43,938 nt of DNA from Symploca sp. SIO1C2 (GTDB taxonomy: Bacteria; Cyanobacteriota; Cyanobacteriia; Cyanobacteriales; Coleofasciculaceae): positions 2,524 to 46,461 of the forward strand of contig JAAHFP010000044.1 in assembly GCA_010672925.1 (NCBI GenBank), written 5' to 3'. Below are positions 34,449-42,982 of this stretch, piece by piece; position 1 is the first letter of the stretch; each line of letters opens with the position of its first letter. The translations under genes were made by a program, and so were the position numbers. Below the pieces are notes generated by a model. The model searched no databases, had not been told where the DNA came from, and saw only the letters and a program-made list of their open reading frames with translations.

Positions 34449-35522
34449 TCATTGAGGAAAAGTAGAGTCGATATCTCTACTACCTGTTCGGGAGTTAATC
34501 CGCAGTGTTACTTGATCCCTTGATAATCCGTAGCTCAAAGGAACAGGGCTGGCTGCAAGGTTAGATTTTCCTTCAGCTGTTAACACAGTATTGGGGTACT
34601 TAGTTGCAAATCCATTTATTGCTGTAATTCTATCGGGAGTTGCAGGGTGAGTCTCACTTTCCGTCACTCCTAAGCGGCTCAGTACATTCATTACTGTCTG
34701 GCATCCTTGAGCCTTAAACCCTGCTCGTACCATATAGGTATAGCCTAATTCATCGGCTTCAAACTCTTGATTGTGATTGAGTTCACGCCATTCTTGTAAA
34801 CGCTGTGCTTCCTTCTCTGCATAAATTTCATCAATTCGAGCGGCGGCCTCCTTCACCCGACGTTCCTTTCCTCCTCCAAATAGACCACCAATGAGATTGA
34901 TGCCAGTTCTGACTAAACCTCCTTCACGACCACCTATAAAAGACTCCAATACAACCCCTGTACCTCCTGTAACCCATTCACTAATACCGATTGCTTCTAA
35001 ATCGCTGCGTAAGTCCTCTTCTTCAGCAGAAACTTCCTCAATTGCCTCGGCTCGAAGTTGCTGCAAAATGCGTTCTCGTTCAGCCGCCCCCACAGCAATA
35101 TGATTTTGAAGATGGTGTGCCATTTCATGACCTACAACACAAGCAATAGAATCGGAATCTCCATCTAATCGATCTAGTAATCCACTATAAAAAGCCACTA
35201 GATTTACATCAGTGGCAAAGGCATTAACATTATATTCTGGGGAAATGTGGACGCGCCAAGGAGAATCATCTAGTTTATTCGCTCTGGCTATTCGCTCTAC
35301 AATCCGGTAGAGTACGTAGTAATCTTCTGGTAGCTCTTGCCTTGCTTTTTGGAATATTGCTTCAGTATTTTTCGGTCTTGCTTGTGCAGTAGTTATCGTG
35401 TTAACTAGCGAGTTTGTTTGCTTTACTGGAGCAGCATTAGTTGTAATACCAGTATTTAAAAGTAAGACAGACAAACAAGTCCATAAAAAAGACTTATGGC
35501 CGTATTTAGATGTAAGTTTCAT
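34449..35522 (-). CDS. Exported M48 family zinc metalloprotease
   Basis: The 357-residue product has a Sec-type signal (SFLWTCLSVLLLNTGITTNA), a linker, and an M48 peptidase domain with HEMAH at 132-136 (VGHEMAHHLQNH) and the third zinc ligand in EFEADELGYTYMVRAGF. The insertion between (residues about 165-240) contains a glycine-rich segment (GLVRTGINLIGGLFGGGKER). It resembles periplasmic BepA/LoiP-like proteases for outer-membrane protein quality control. I set the start at 35522 because GGAGA lies eight bases upstream and the signal peptide then follows a short basic n-region; the longer frame to 35609 is less likely. Confidence 0.88.
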   Translation of the reverse strand: MKLTSKYGHKSFLWTCLSVLLLNTGITTNAAPVKQTNSLVNTITTAQARPKNTEAIFQKARQELPEDYYVLYRIVERIARANKLDDSPWRVHISPEYNVNAFATDVNLVAFYSGLLDRLDGDSDSIACVVGHEMAHHLQNHIAVGAAERERILQQLRAEAIEEVSAEEEDLRSDLEAIGISEWVTGGTGVVLESFIGGREGGLVRTGINLIGGLFGGGKERRVKEAAARIDEIYAEKEAQRLQEWRELNHNQEFEADELGYTYMVRAGFKAQGCQTVMNVLSRLGVTESETHPATPDRITAINGFATKYPNTVLTAEGKSNLAASPVPLSYGLSRDQVTLRINSRTGSRDIDSTFPQ

Positions 35523-35978
35523 TTTGGTTTTCTCCAATTTCATAATCAATACCAGAATTTTTACATTAAGTCCGGATACCTGATAAAAACAGTTTGTCCC
35601 AAAAATCACTCGACAAAATTGTGCTTGATAATTAAATTTTCAAAAAAAATACATTTTTATTGATTGTCAAAAAACATAACTAAATGCACATAAAAATTAG
35701 CATAATGACAACCAAAGTTATTCAGTAAATTATCATTCTGAATTAGTATTGTCATCAGTAAAATTACGTAGCTGAGATGCAAAATAGAAGAGCTGCCGTT
35801 TTCTTTGATTTTTAGGGGAATATATAGCAGTTATTGCCTCCGTTACGATTTCGCCTATTTGTCAATAAAACTCACAACCAATCATGTCACGTATATTCTG
35901 GTGTTATTTGAGAACATTGTGACATTCACCCGGTAGAATAAGATCTCGACAGTTCAGAAAAACAGGTTCAGTCAGCCA
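35523..35978. promoter_or_regulatory. 456-base divergent intergenic region
   Basis: This AT-rich region separates the M48 and ComB-like genes and is unusual here for having no obvious repeat array. GGAGA at 35531-35535 serves the M48 gene. It must contain both promoters, but none can be placed securely. Confidence 0.5.
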
Positions 35979-36713
35979 GTGAAGCTCTTCGTCTACCACA
36001 CCCCCGAACTAACTCCGACAGCTCAGGTCCCTGACTGTGCAATTGTTATTGATGTCTTGCGAGCCACGACTACCATCGCTACAGCTTTAAGTGCAGGTGC
36101 TGAGGCGGTTCAAGCTTTCAGTAATATCGAACAACTCCTGCAAGTTAGTGAACAGTGGGCACCCGATAAACGTCTGCGAGCCGGTGAGCGCGGTGGTGTA
36201 CAACTAGCTGGTTGTGATATGGGTAACTCTCCCCTGGATTGTACCCCAGAAAAAGTTGAGGGACGCCGCTTATTTATCAGTACCACCAATGGTACCCGTG
36301 CTTTACAGCGAGTGCAGGAAGGACCAGTAGTTCTCGCTGCAGCCCTGGTAAACCGTCAAGCAACGGTACAGTATCTATTGAATCACCAGCCGGAGACAGT
36401 TTGGCTAGTAGGTTCTGGTTGGGAAGGCTCCTACTCCGTAGAAGATACCGTCTGTGCTGGTGCGATCGCTCACAGTCTAGTGGAAAAAACTAATTCTTCT
36501 GAAGATGAGCTTGCTGGCAATGATGAAGTGATTGGGGCTCTCTCCCTTTATCAAAAATGGCAAAACCAGTTGTTAGAAATGTTTCACCAAGCCAGTCACG
36601 GTAAACGACTGCTACGTTTAGATGGTCATGCTGATTTAAAGTATTGTGCCCAAACCGATGTTCTCGATGTCCTACCCATTCAGCAGGAACCAGGAGTTTT
36701 GGCTAAACTTTGA
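35979..36713 (+). CDS. comB: ComB-like 2-phosphosulfolactate phosphatase family protein
   Basis: This 244-residue protein fits the ComB family: [30 protein letters not shown] with the key acidic/arginine residues, [36 protein letters not shown], and [20 protein letters not shown]. In methanogens ComB removes phosphate from phosphosulfolactate in coenzyme M synthesis; cyanobacteria keep the family but lack that pathway, so the true substrate may be another phosphoester. The start is GTG at 35979 with no strong ribosome-binding site. The gene stands alone. Confidence 0.88.
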   Translation: MKLFVYHTPELTPTAQVPDCAIVIDVLRATTTIATALSAGAEAVQAFSNIEQLLQVSEQWAPDKRLRAGERGGVQLAGCDMGNSPLDCTPEKVEGRRLFISTTNGTRALQRVQEGPVVLAAALVNRQATVQYLLNHQPETVWLVGSGWEGSYSVEDTVCAGAIAHSLVEKTNSSEDELAGNDEVIGALSLYQKWQNQLLEMFHQASHGKRLLRLDGHADLKYCAQTDVLDVLPIQQEPGVLAKL

Positions 36714-36739
36714 AAGAGCAGGTGTTAGGTGTTAGGCAA

Positions 36740-36932
36740 TGGTGACAAGTTAAAAGGTCGTGTGTTTTGTCAAGTACCATATGTAGTGTTTGATAACTCA
36801 AAAAACACTATATAAGGAAAAGCCAAAGAGCAAAAAAATCTATATTCCTAATTCTCCATTCTCCATTCTCCATTCTCCATTCTCCATTCTCCATTCCCTT
36901 GACAACGACACTTTTTCCTTAACTTGTCACCA
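36740..36932. mobile_element. MITE with GGTGACAAGTTAA ends
   Basis: The ends GGTGACAAGTTAA and TTAACTTGTCACC are perfect over 13 bases, and similarity continues inward for about 20 more (ending TTGTCAAG / CTTGACAA). The interior holds a CCATTCT heptamer array (about 36855-36897) and no coding capacity. AAT flanks both sides, consistent with a 3-base target duplication. It is inserted into GTGTTAGG heptamers, remnants of which lie on both sides. No transposase is present. Confidence 0.8.
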
Positions 36933-37013
36933 ATGGGTGTTAGGTGGTAGGTTTTAGGGATTTTCCACGCTGAGGACACCCAAAAAAGCACCAACTCTTT
37001 AAAAAAAAGGAAA

Positions 37014-37595
37014 ATGACCCACACACCGGTAAAACTCACCTTTGAGCAATATCTCGAATACGACGATGGCACAGACAACCGCTATGAACTATGTGATGGG
37101 GAATTAATACCAGTGCCACCGGAATCAGTATTAAACGGACGCATTACCCGTTTCCTCTTTGCTCAGTTTATCAGCCTCATAGGGTCTGATAGAGTAATCC
37201 CCAATGTACTTGAACTACAAGTTTTGGGTAAAACACAAACCCGTTACCCAGACCTTGTGGTAGTAACAGAGTTACATCTTGAGCTAATGGAGCAAAGGCA
37301 AACCATCACTCTCAATATGCCACCTCCACAGTTAGCAGTCGAAGTAGTCAGTCCCTACCGCAATCAAGGAGATGATAACTACCAGAGGGATTATATTAAT
37401 AAATTACATCAGTACCAAGAGCGCGGTATTCCTGAATACTGGATTGTTGACCCTCAAGCACAGTTAGTCACTGTACTGCTGTTGGTTAATGGCCGATATC
37501 AGGCAACAGAATTCACTGGTAGCCAGCAGATTGTCTCTCGGACTTTCCCTGAACTGAAACTGACTGCTGAGCAAGTTCTGAAGGCAAAGAAATAG
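37014..37595 (+). CDS. Uma2 family PD-(D/E)XK-like protein
   Basis: This 193-residue protein is Uma2/DUF820: LTFEQYLEYDDGTDNRYELC, DGELIPVPPESV, the catalytic-like RYPDLVVV and LAVEVVSPYRNQGDDNYQRD, then PEYWIVDPQAQLVTVLLL. The fold is PD-(D/E)XK nuclease, but here the pattern PD ... ExVS with the later R/K positions is as in cyanobacterial relatives of unknown role. These genes occur in tens of copies per genome in filamentous species and are often near mobile sequences; a MITE lies 81 bases upstream. AGGA precedes the ATG by a few bases. Confidence 0.88.
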   Translation: MTHTPVKLTFEQYLEYDDGTDNRYELCDGELIPVPPESVLNGRITRFLFAQFISLIGSDRVIPNVLELQVLGKTQTRYPDLVVVTELHLELMEQRQTITLNMPPPQLAVEVVSPYRNQGDDNYQRDYINKLHQYQERGIPEYWIVDPQAQLVTVLLLVNGRYQATEFTGSQQIVSRTFPELKLTAEQVLKAKK

Positions 37596-37761
37596 GCTAG
37601 GCGAGGAAGGCGATCACAAGCAATAATTGAATGGTGTCAATAATTGCCTCAAGATGGCGCTCACCGTCGATTAAAGCTCAGCTATGATTACTAAAACGCT
37701 GTTCAAAAGAGCATTATTATAGTAAGTGCGAAATAGCCCAATCATTGAGAGTTAACCTACC

Positions 37762-38079
37762 ATGAGTAAAGTAACCTCCAAGCGCACTGCCCGTCGTGGC
37801 AGAATTTTCCCAGAAGTCAACTTTTCTCCTGAAGAAATAGCTAGACGTCAAGCTGAATTAGACAGCTTCTATCAACGTTGCCGCCCAATTTTTGATCGCG
37901 TCCAGCCTGAACTTATCCAAGATCATTACAATTGGTTCATGGTTATCGAGCCAGATAGTGGAGACTATTTTATCGATCCTGATCAAGAAACTGCTGCACA
38001 AAAAGCTCGTCAGAAACACCCTAATCAAGAGCTTGGTATGTTCCGCTTAAATAAGACAGGAGCTTGCGGTAGGATATGA
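37762..38079 (+). CDS. Small protein overlapping an aspartic-protease-like gene
   Basis: This 105-residue protein has a basic N-terminus (SKVTSKRTARRGRIF), a helical charged middle (SPEEIARRQAELDSFYQRCR) and WFMVIEPDSGDYFIDPDQET, a strand-turn-strand block resembling DUF5678-like proteins. Its stop overlaps the next start by four bases (ATGA at 38076), so the pair is translationally coupled. Small coupled pairs like this recur in cyanobacterial genomes. Function unknown; a partner or substrate of the downstream protein is a reasonable guess. Confidence 0.65.
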   Translation: MSKVTSKRTARRGRIFPEVNFSPEEIARRQAELDSFYQRCRPIFDRVQPELIQDHYNWFMVIEPDSGDYFIDPDQETAAQKARQKHPNQELGMFRLNKTGACGRI

Positions 38080-38459
38080 TTTCAGGTAGATTCGGTGATA
38101 TTGGTGAGCTATTTTTTGATATTGAAGTAATTACTGCTGAAGGAGAGATATTGCCAGTTGAGGTGTTACTGGATACAGGTTTCACTACGGGTTGGCTGGC
38201 AATGGATACCCAAGACATAGAAACTTTAGGATGGCCTCTCATAGAGCCTAAACAAGTTATGCAAACAGCTAGAGGTGACGAGTTTTTTGCTATTTATGGT
38301 GGACAAGTTATCTTAGATGGACAAGTTTTTACCGTTCCTGTTGTGGCAGGAATCGCAATGCCTGAGAATTTACTAGGTTTGCAGTGGCTACAAACACGGC
38401 GACTAGTAGTAGATTTTACTTCAGGATTGCTGACATTGGGAGCAAGCAGAAACGATTAA
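38076..38459 (+). CDS. Retropepsin-like aspartic protease-like protein
   Basis: The 127-residue protein contains VEVLLDTGFTTGWLAM, the DTG loop of retropepsin-type aspartic proteases, and a late hydrophobic-glycine block (ENLLGLQWLQTRRLVVDF) typical of single-domain bacterial relatives, which must dimerise to form an active site. Length matches such domains. It is coupled by ATGA overlap to the 105-residue protein upstream. Whether it cleaves anything is unknown; the DTG followed by F rather than A/S is slightly unusual. It is convergent with the TVP38 gene. Confidence 0.68.
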   Translation: MISGRFGDIGELFFDIEVITAEGEILPVEVLLDTGFTTGWLAMDTQDIETLGWPLIEPKQVMQTARGDEFFAIYGGQVILDGQVFTVPVVAGIAMPENLLGLQWLQTRRLVVDFTSGLLTLGASRND

Positions 38460-38487
38460 CAACCAAAAATAAATCTTATTGTGAAAA

Positions 38488-39186
38488 TCAATCTCTCCTG
38501 ACTCCTGGCTTCTGACCCCCAACTTCTTTTACTACAGCCTTTTGAGGAAACTGTCTTCGTCGTCGATACCAAGTTGCTCCACCAACTAGCATTCCCATCA
38601 AAGCCAAGGCACACATTAGGGGTAAGATATTGCCGCTTCTGAGAGCCTGTAAGCCAGAACCCATCATTACAAAGGGTAAAATACCCGGCACTGTGCCCAG
38701 AAGAGTACCCACAAAATAATCCCGGAAGCGTATAGAAGTTAAACCAGCGGCAAAATTGACTAATCCGTAGGGGATAATCGGTAACAGCCGAATGGCAAAC
38801 ATATAAAACAAGCCCCCTTGACGCATCTCTGCATCTATTGCTTCCCAACGTCCTGCTAACTTACTTGCCACCAAATCTCTTCCGACAGTGCGGGTAAAAG
38901 CAAAAGCCACTACCGCTGCTACTACCGCTGCCAGACTTGTCCACAAAGTACCCCACCAAATGCCAAAAATAGCACCACCGCTCAGATTAAGTGGTGTTGA
39001 AGGTAAGATTAAGATTGTTCCCACCGTATACAGGGTAATATAAATAATTGGAGTCCAAATCCCTGCTTGCTGGAGTAGAGTCTGCAATTGTTCTTGATCG
39101 ATACCCCCCAGTAGATAAACTCCCAATCCTGTGACGATGATGCAGAAGACAGTGAGCAGAAAAATGCTGTTTTTAAAATTCAACAC
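38488..39186 (-). CDS. TVP38/TMEM64 (VTT domain) membrane protein
   Basis: This 232-residue protein has an N-terminal helix, then the VTT domain with helices, the re-entrant motif ILPSTPLNLSGGAIFGIWWG and FAIRLLPIIPYGLVNFAAGL, and FRDYFVGTLLGTVPG. This family, related to DedA and eukaryotic TMEM41/VMP1, is thought to scramble or move lipids. The start is GTG at 39186. The C-terminal residues GGQKPGVRRD come from degenerate GGAGTCAGAAGCC-type heptamers, so the tail has been altered by repeats. Confidence 0.9.
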   Translation of the reverse strand: MLNFKNSIFLLTVFCIIVTGLGVYLLGGIDQEQLQTLLQQAGIWTPIIYITLYTVGTILILPSTPLNLSGGAIFGIWWGTLWTSLAAVVAAVVAFAFTRTVGRDLVASKLAGRWEAIDAEMRQGGLFYMFAIRLLPIIPYGLVNFAAGLTSIRFRDYFVGTLLGTVPGILPFVMMGSGLQALRSGNILPLMCALALMGMLVGGATWYRRRRQFPQKAVVKEVGGQKPGVRRD

Positions 39187-39610
39187 AATGGTTTATAGCG
39201 CTACGCGCAATTCAAAATTTGCCTCGCTTTGCTCACCATGCTACGCAAACAAAATTCAAAATTCAAAAATAGACTATGACTAGGTTTCAGGCTTTATTAA
39301 TGTCCTAACCTAAGTGCGTAGTGCTATAAAACTACCCCACACCCTACATCCTATAGCCTACACTGGGTGAACGAAATTGACAGTGGATTTTGACGCGGAG
39401 ACGCGGGGACACGGAGACGCGGAGAGAGGAATTTTCATGTATGGTGGTGAAAAAATTTTTTCATCGGGATTGCCTCTTGTCTGAAAGTATGACGCTACTT
39501 TAGATTTTTGCTATTAGTTACCATAATTGAAACGAGCAACCTGGACAATTGAAAGCCGTGCCATAGTTGAGGGAATCAACTCCTGTTGTAAGTAATTCGG
39601 AGGTATTCCC
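39187..39610. repeat. Gap with AATTCAA heptamers and octamer array
   Basis: It holds TAGCGCTACGCGCAATTCAA at about 39195-39214, AAATTCA heptamers at about 39245-39268, and GACGCGGA/GGACACGG octamers at about 39393-39425. A good Shine-Dalgarno, CGGAGG at 39598-39603, precedes the next gene. No other gene seen. Confidence 0.75.
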
Positions 39611-40762
39611 ATGAAGCGGAGAAAATTTCTGGAGTATGGAGCACTAGGTAGTGCTGCCTTTATTGCGAACCTAAGTATGCTTACTCACCAATCCTCAGGT
39701 ATGGCCGCTTCAGGGCATAACAAACGACATTATGATTGGATTTTACTCTACTGGATGCCCTACGACAACGACCTCTCAGGATTTGGTCAACCAATCTTGC
39801 ATATGTTGATTAAAGGAGTGCAGAGTGACAATATCTTAGTAGCAGTAGAATCGGATTTTTCCGGTACTAGGAATCTTTCCCGCAGAGTAATTACTAAAGG
39901 TAAGGTTGATATCCAGCAACTAAAGACAGTAAACAGCGCTAGAGAGGATGCCTTTGCTGAATATCTCAATTGGGCTCAATCCCAATTTGTTGCCGATAAT
40001 TGGGCTATCATTTTCTTAGGACACGGGGGTCGTTTGGATCAAGTTAGTCCTGATAACCATGCAGGTTTGGGCAATCAAACTCAATGGATGAATATCCAGA
40101 AGCTGAGGGATGTTGTTGCGCAATTTAATCAAGATATTAATGACCGAGTAGAGCTATTCTTCTTCCAAAACTGCAATAAGGGAACGATTGAAGCTCACTA
40201 TACTTTGCACGATGTAGCTGAGTATACCCTTTCCTCCCAGAAACTTTTAGGTGCTCCTAATCACTATTACGAATCCTTGCTGCAATTTCTCAGTTATAGT
40301 CCGGAGGTAAATGGGGGAGAGTTAGCTGAGAAAATTATCCAGTTTGAAAGGAGTGATATGTACAATAGCTACACAGTTACTAATAATCGTATTATCCCTG
40401 AGCTGCCGGTCAAACTTAACCCTTTACTGGAAGAAATTATTGCAGCTCAGATCAAGACTTTACCAACAAATCAGCTGAAGTCTTATAGTTATATGGGTGA
40501 GAGATATGTGGACTTTGTCTACTTTTTGCAAACTCTCTGCCAACAAACAGCTACAACCCCAAGACATTATGCCGAGTTAGTAAAATTCTTAAAAAATTCC
40601 ATGATTCACAAGTTTCAGCAAAATCCCAATAACTCGGAAACTGATTTGTCTGGTTTAGGTCTCTTTTTACCTCAGAGTAGGCGAGAACTAGAACAATACC
40701 TCTATTTGCCAGTTTTTAGGGACTTGAAGCTGGTTGAACTGTTTGATAATGTCTTGTTTTGA
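39611..40762 (+). CDS. Tat-exported clostripain-like (C11) cysteine peptidase
   Basis: This 383-residue protein opens MKRRKFLEYGALGSAAFIAN, a twin-arginine signal. The C11-type core is visible: DWILLYWMPYDNDLSGFG, His138 in IIFLGHGGRLD, and Cys188 in LFFFQNCNKG, the caspase-fold His/Cys dyad. C11 enzymes are usually Arg-specific and Ca2+-dependent. Length is shorter than clostripain and close to other compact bacterial members. It would act in the periplasm. ATG follows CGGAGG by seven bases. It is the third caspase-fold peptidase in the window, and a MITE begins right after its stop codon. Confidence 0.85.
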   Translation: MKRRKFLEYGALGSAAFIANLSMLTHQSSGMAASGHNKRHYDWILLYWMPYDNDLSGFGQPILHMLIKGVQSDNILVAVESDFSGTRNLSRRVITKGKVDIQQLKTVNSAREDAFAEYLNWAQSQFVADNWAIIFLGHGGRLDQVSPDNHAGLGNQTQWMNIQKLRDVVAQFNQDINDRVELFFFQNCNKGTIEAHYTLHDVAEYTLSSQKLLGAPNHYYESLLQFLSYSPEVNGGELAEKIIQFERSDMYNSYTVTNNRIIPELPVKLNPLLEEIIAAQIKTLPTNQLKSYSYMGERYVDFVYFLQTLCQQTATTPRHYAELVKFLKNSMIHKFQQNPNNSETDLSGLGLFLPQSRRELEQYLYLPVFRDLKLVELFDNVLF

Positions 40763-40764
40763 AT

Positions 40765-40873
40765 TATATCAAGTTCGGATAAACAGTTATAATTCCCTTC
40801 TCCCTTGTAACTTTCTTTCTTCCCTCCTGCCTTATTGCCACCGAAATGTAACTACTCAACCGAACTTGATATT
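40765..40873. mobile_element. MITE with ATATCAAGTTCGG ends
   Basis: The ends ATATCAAGTTCGG and CCGAACTTGATAT are perfect 13-base inverted repeats; partial similarity continues inward. The left half is shared with 4215-4247 and 13752-13808, the right end with about 5113-5134 inside copA. It fills the whole gap between convergent genes and touches the holA stop codon. Confidence 0.85.
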
Positions 40874-41873
40874 AGGTAGTAGGTGGCAAGGATTTTTTCA
40901 TTAAGGTGCAAAGCTCTATTACCTTAGTTTGTAGGGTAGCAAGAGGTTCTGCCCCTTTTTTGAGCTGAACTTCTAATTCAAGCAGTACTCCTAAAGTTGA
41001 GATTAATTGCTCCAGGTGAAGGGAGCTAACTTCTTTGGAGAGGAAGTAAATACGTTTCGGGTTACCCACCTCCGCAGCAGTAGCAATTACCTTTTGATCC
41101 TTCTCTCCTTCGCTAACCATCAGTTTTACCCATAACCAGGTGCGAAACTGTCCAATCAAAGTGGCAACAATTCTCAACGCTGGTTCATTTTTATTAATCA
41201 AGTCAGCAACTAACTCCAATGCTTTAGCCCCATCCCCTTGACGAATTGCCGCTGCCAGTTGCAGACTATTTTGAGTATTGGAGACTACTAAGGTAGCTAC
41301 AGTACTCTCATCTAAGGGCTTGGCAGCATCTCCAGCATAAATCTGTAACTTTTCTAGCTCATTGAACAGTTGCCTTGTCTGATTACCAACTGACTGGGCT
41401 AAAAGTTCCGTAGCCTTAGGAGTCAGCTTCACCCCAATTTCCCTAGAGCAGGATTTTACCCGTTGTACTAGTTGTTCAGTCTTCCAAGGGGGGATGAGGG
41501 AAAATTCCTGAATGTGAGCGTGCTTTTGTAGTAGTTTAGTAGACTTGAGCCTGCCATCCGGTCGATTACGAGTTGTTAGTAGCAAAACTGACTCCTCAGG
41601 AATCTGCGGTAGAGTACGATTTAGTTCTGCTAGCAAGTTTTCTGAACATTGCTGACATAGGGCTGTATCAACTAACCAAACTAGACGCCCACCCATGCCA
41701 AAGGGCGGAGTCATCGCTTGATTGAGCGCCTGAATAACAGCGTCTGGTTGTTCGGAGGGAATTTTGTCATAGTTAAAGCTAATCCAACTCGGATCGAGTA
41801 CTGACTCACGCAGTTTGTTGACAGCTTGGGCTATGGCAAAGTCATCTTCTCCCCAATAGAGGTAAATTGTCAT
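40872..41873 (-). CDS. holA: DNA polymerase III delta subunit
   Basis: This 333-residue protein is the clamp-loader delta subunit: MTIYLYWGEDDFAIAQAV, PPFGMGGRLVWLVDTALC, ESVLLLTTRNRPDGRLKSTK, GNQTRQLFNELEKLQIYAG and NEPALRIVATLIGQFRTWL. It opens the beta clamp during replication. The start is set at 41873; the longer frame to 41921 overlaps the divergent gene and adds residues unlike the family. The last residues (PPTT, TAA) come from a TAGGTAGTAGG heptamer fragment and the MITE end. Confidence 0.9.
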   Translation of the reverse strand: MTIYLYWGEDDFAIAQAVNKLRESVLDPSWISFNYDKIPSEQPDAVIQALNQAMTPPFGMGGRLVWLVDTALCQQCSENLLAELNRTLPQIPEESVLLLTTRNRPDGRLKSTKLLQKHAHIQEFSLIPPWKTEQLVQRVKSCSREIGVKLTPKATELLAQSVGNQTRQLFNELEKLQIYAGDAAKPLDESTVATLVVSNTQNSLQLAAAIRQGDGAKALELVADLINKNEPALRIVATLIGQFRTWLWVKLMVSEGEKDQKVIATAAEVGNPKRIYFLSKEVSSLHLEQLISTLGVLLELEVQLKKGAEPLATLQTKVIELCTLMKKSLPPTT

Positions 41874-41903
41874 AAGAAGGAAGCATAAACGAGGGGATCG
41901 AGA

Positions 41904-42692
41904 TTGGACGATACTTATCAAACTTATCTCAATCGAGTAGCGCGGCTACTCCAACCAACTGCCTATCAGTCTCAGTTGCAGCATATCCGCGAGTCACCAA
42001 AGTTTCAGCCTCTGCCGGATGGCACTAGGGGGGCAGCACCTTTTCCTGGCTATACAATAATTACACCACCTTGGGAAGAGGATTTGGAGAATTCGCAATT
42101 CTACAACTGTTTAAAGGAGTTACAACAACAGCTGTTGCAGCAACTAAATCCGGGTTTAATTGTAACCATACCTCCCGATAGCTTTCATTTAACCCTAGCA
42201 GACTTGATTTGGGAGAATGCTTATCGTGAACGACAAGCAGAAAGTCCGGAGTATGAGGTGCAACTACAACAGCAGATAGCAGAAAGCTTTCACAACTATC
42301 AGCTATCCAAGCCTAGCGGCAATCCTATTAGCTGGCAGCTACTAGGTTTAATGGTAATGCCCAGAGCTATTGCTGTGTGCTTAGCTCCCAATAACGAAGA
42401 CTCCTACGAACAGATTAAGCGATTTCGCCGGTCAATTTATCAAAATCGCGCTCTGATTGGTTTAGGAGTGCAACAGCAGTACCATTTGACGGCCCATGTC
42501 ACCCTAGGATATTTTGGTGCAATTCCACCAGACCTAGAACGCGATCGCTTAAGTACTATTTTATCAGAATTGAACATTCAAGCCTTACCCCAAGAAGCGA
42601 TCGCTTTGAATATTCGACAGGCAGAATTGCGGAAGTTTGACGACATGACACGCTACTATCGGGAACCTGAATGGCCAATATTGGAGTTTTAA
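41904..42692 (+). CDS. DUF1868-like 2H phosphoesterase-fold protein
   Basis: This 262-residue protein carries two H-x-T motifs, His95-Leu-Thr97 in SFHLTLADLIWENAY and His198-Val-Thr200 in YHLTAHVTLGYF, about 100 residues apart, the mark of the 2H (LigT-like) phosphoesterase fold. The N-terminal half with DGTRGAAPFPGYTIITPPWE fits DUF1868. Such proteins may act on cyclic phosphates or RNA ends; the substrate is unknown. The start is TTG at 41904, 30 bases from the holA start; the two are divergent and must share a very short promoter region. Confidence 0.82.
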   Translation: MDDTYQTYLNRVARLLQPTAYQSQLQHIRESPKFQPLPDGTRGAAPFPGYTIITPPWEEDLENSQFYNCLKELQQQLLQQLNPGLIVTIPPDSFHLTLADLIWENAYRERQAESPEYEVQLQQQIAESFHNYQLSKPSGNPISWQLLGLMVMPRAIAVCLAPNNEDSYEQIKRFRRSIYQNRALIGLGVQQQYHLTAHVTLGYFGAIPPDLERDRLSTILSELNIQALPQEAIALNIRQAELRKFDDMTRYYREPEWPILEF

Positions 42693-42982
42693 CGTCAAAT
42701 GATTTTAACTAATAAGTGTCTGAGGAATTGGGAATTGAGAATTGGGAATTGGAAATGGGATAAAATTCCCAGTCACACAAGAATATAAGAAACATCTGTA
42801 GGGGCGTAGCATTTGGGCTAAAACTTAAGTAAATATACAAATAGTGTATCTACCAAAATGCTACGCCCAAACCCCTGGAGCTTGAATCTTAAGGAACTCC
42901 AAGAAATAAATCATTATCCCATTTTTCCTTAAAAGTAAAGGCTTTAAACCGGATTGATCAATTAGCCATTAGCAATTAGCAA
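42693..42982. repeat. Convergent gap with hairpin and heptamer arrays
   Basis: GGGAATT heptamers occupy about 42727-42760. A hairpin repeat spans 42798-42876 (GGGCGTAGCATTTGG against CCAAAATGCTACGCCC). ATTAGCA/ATTAGCC units lie at 42961-43000 and reach the last codons of the hydrolase gene. The hairpin between convergent genes could serve as terminator. Confidence 0.8.
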
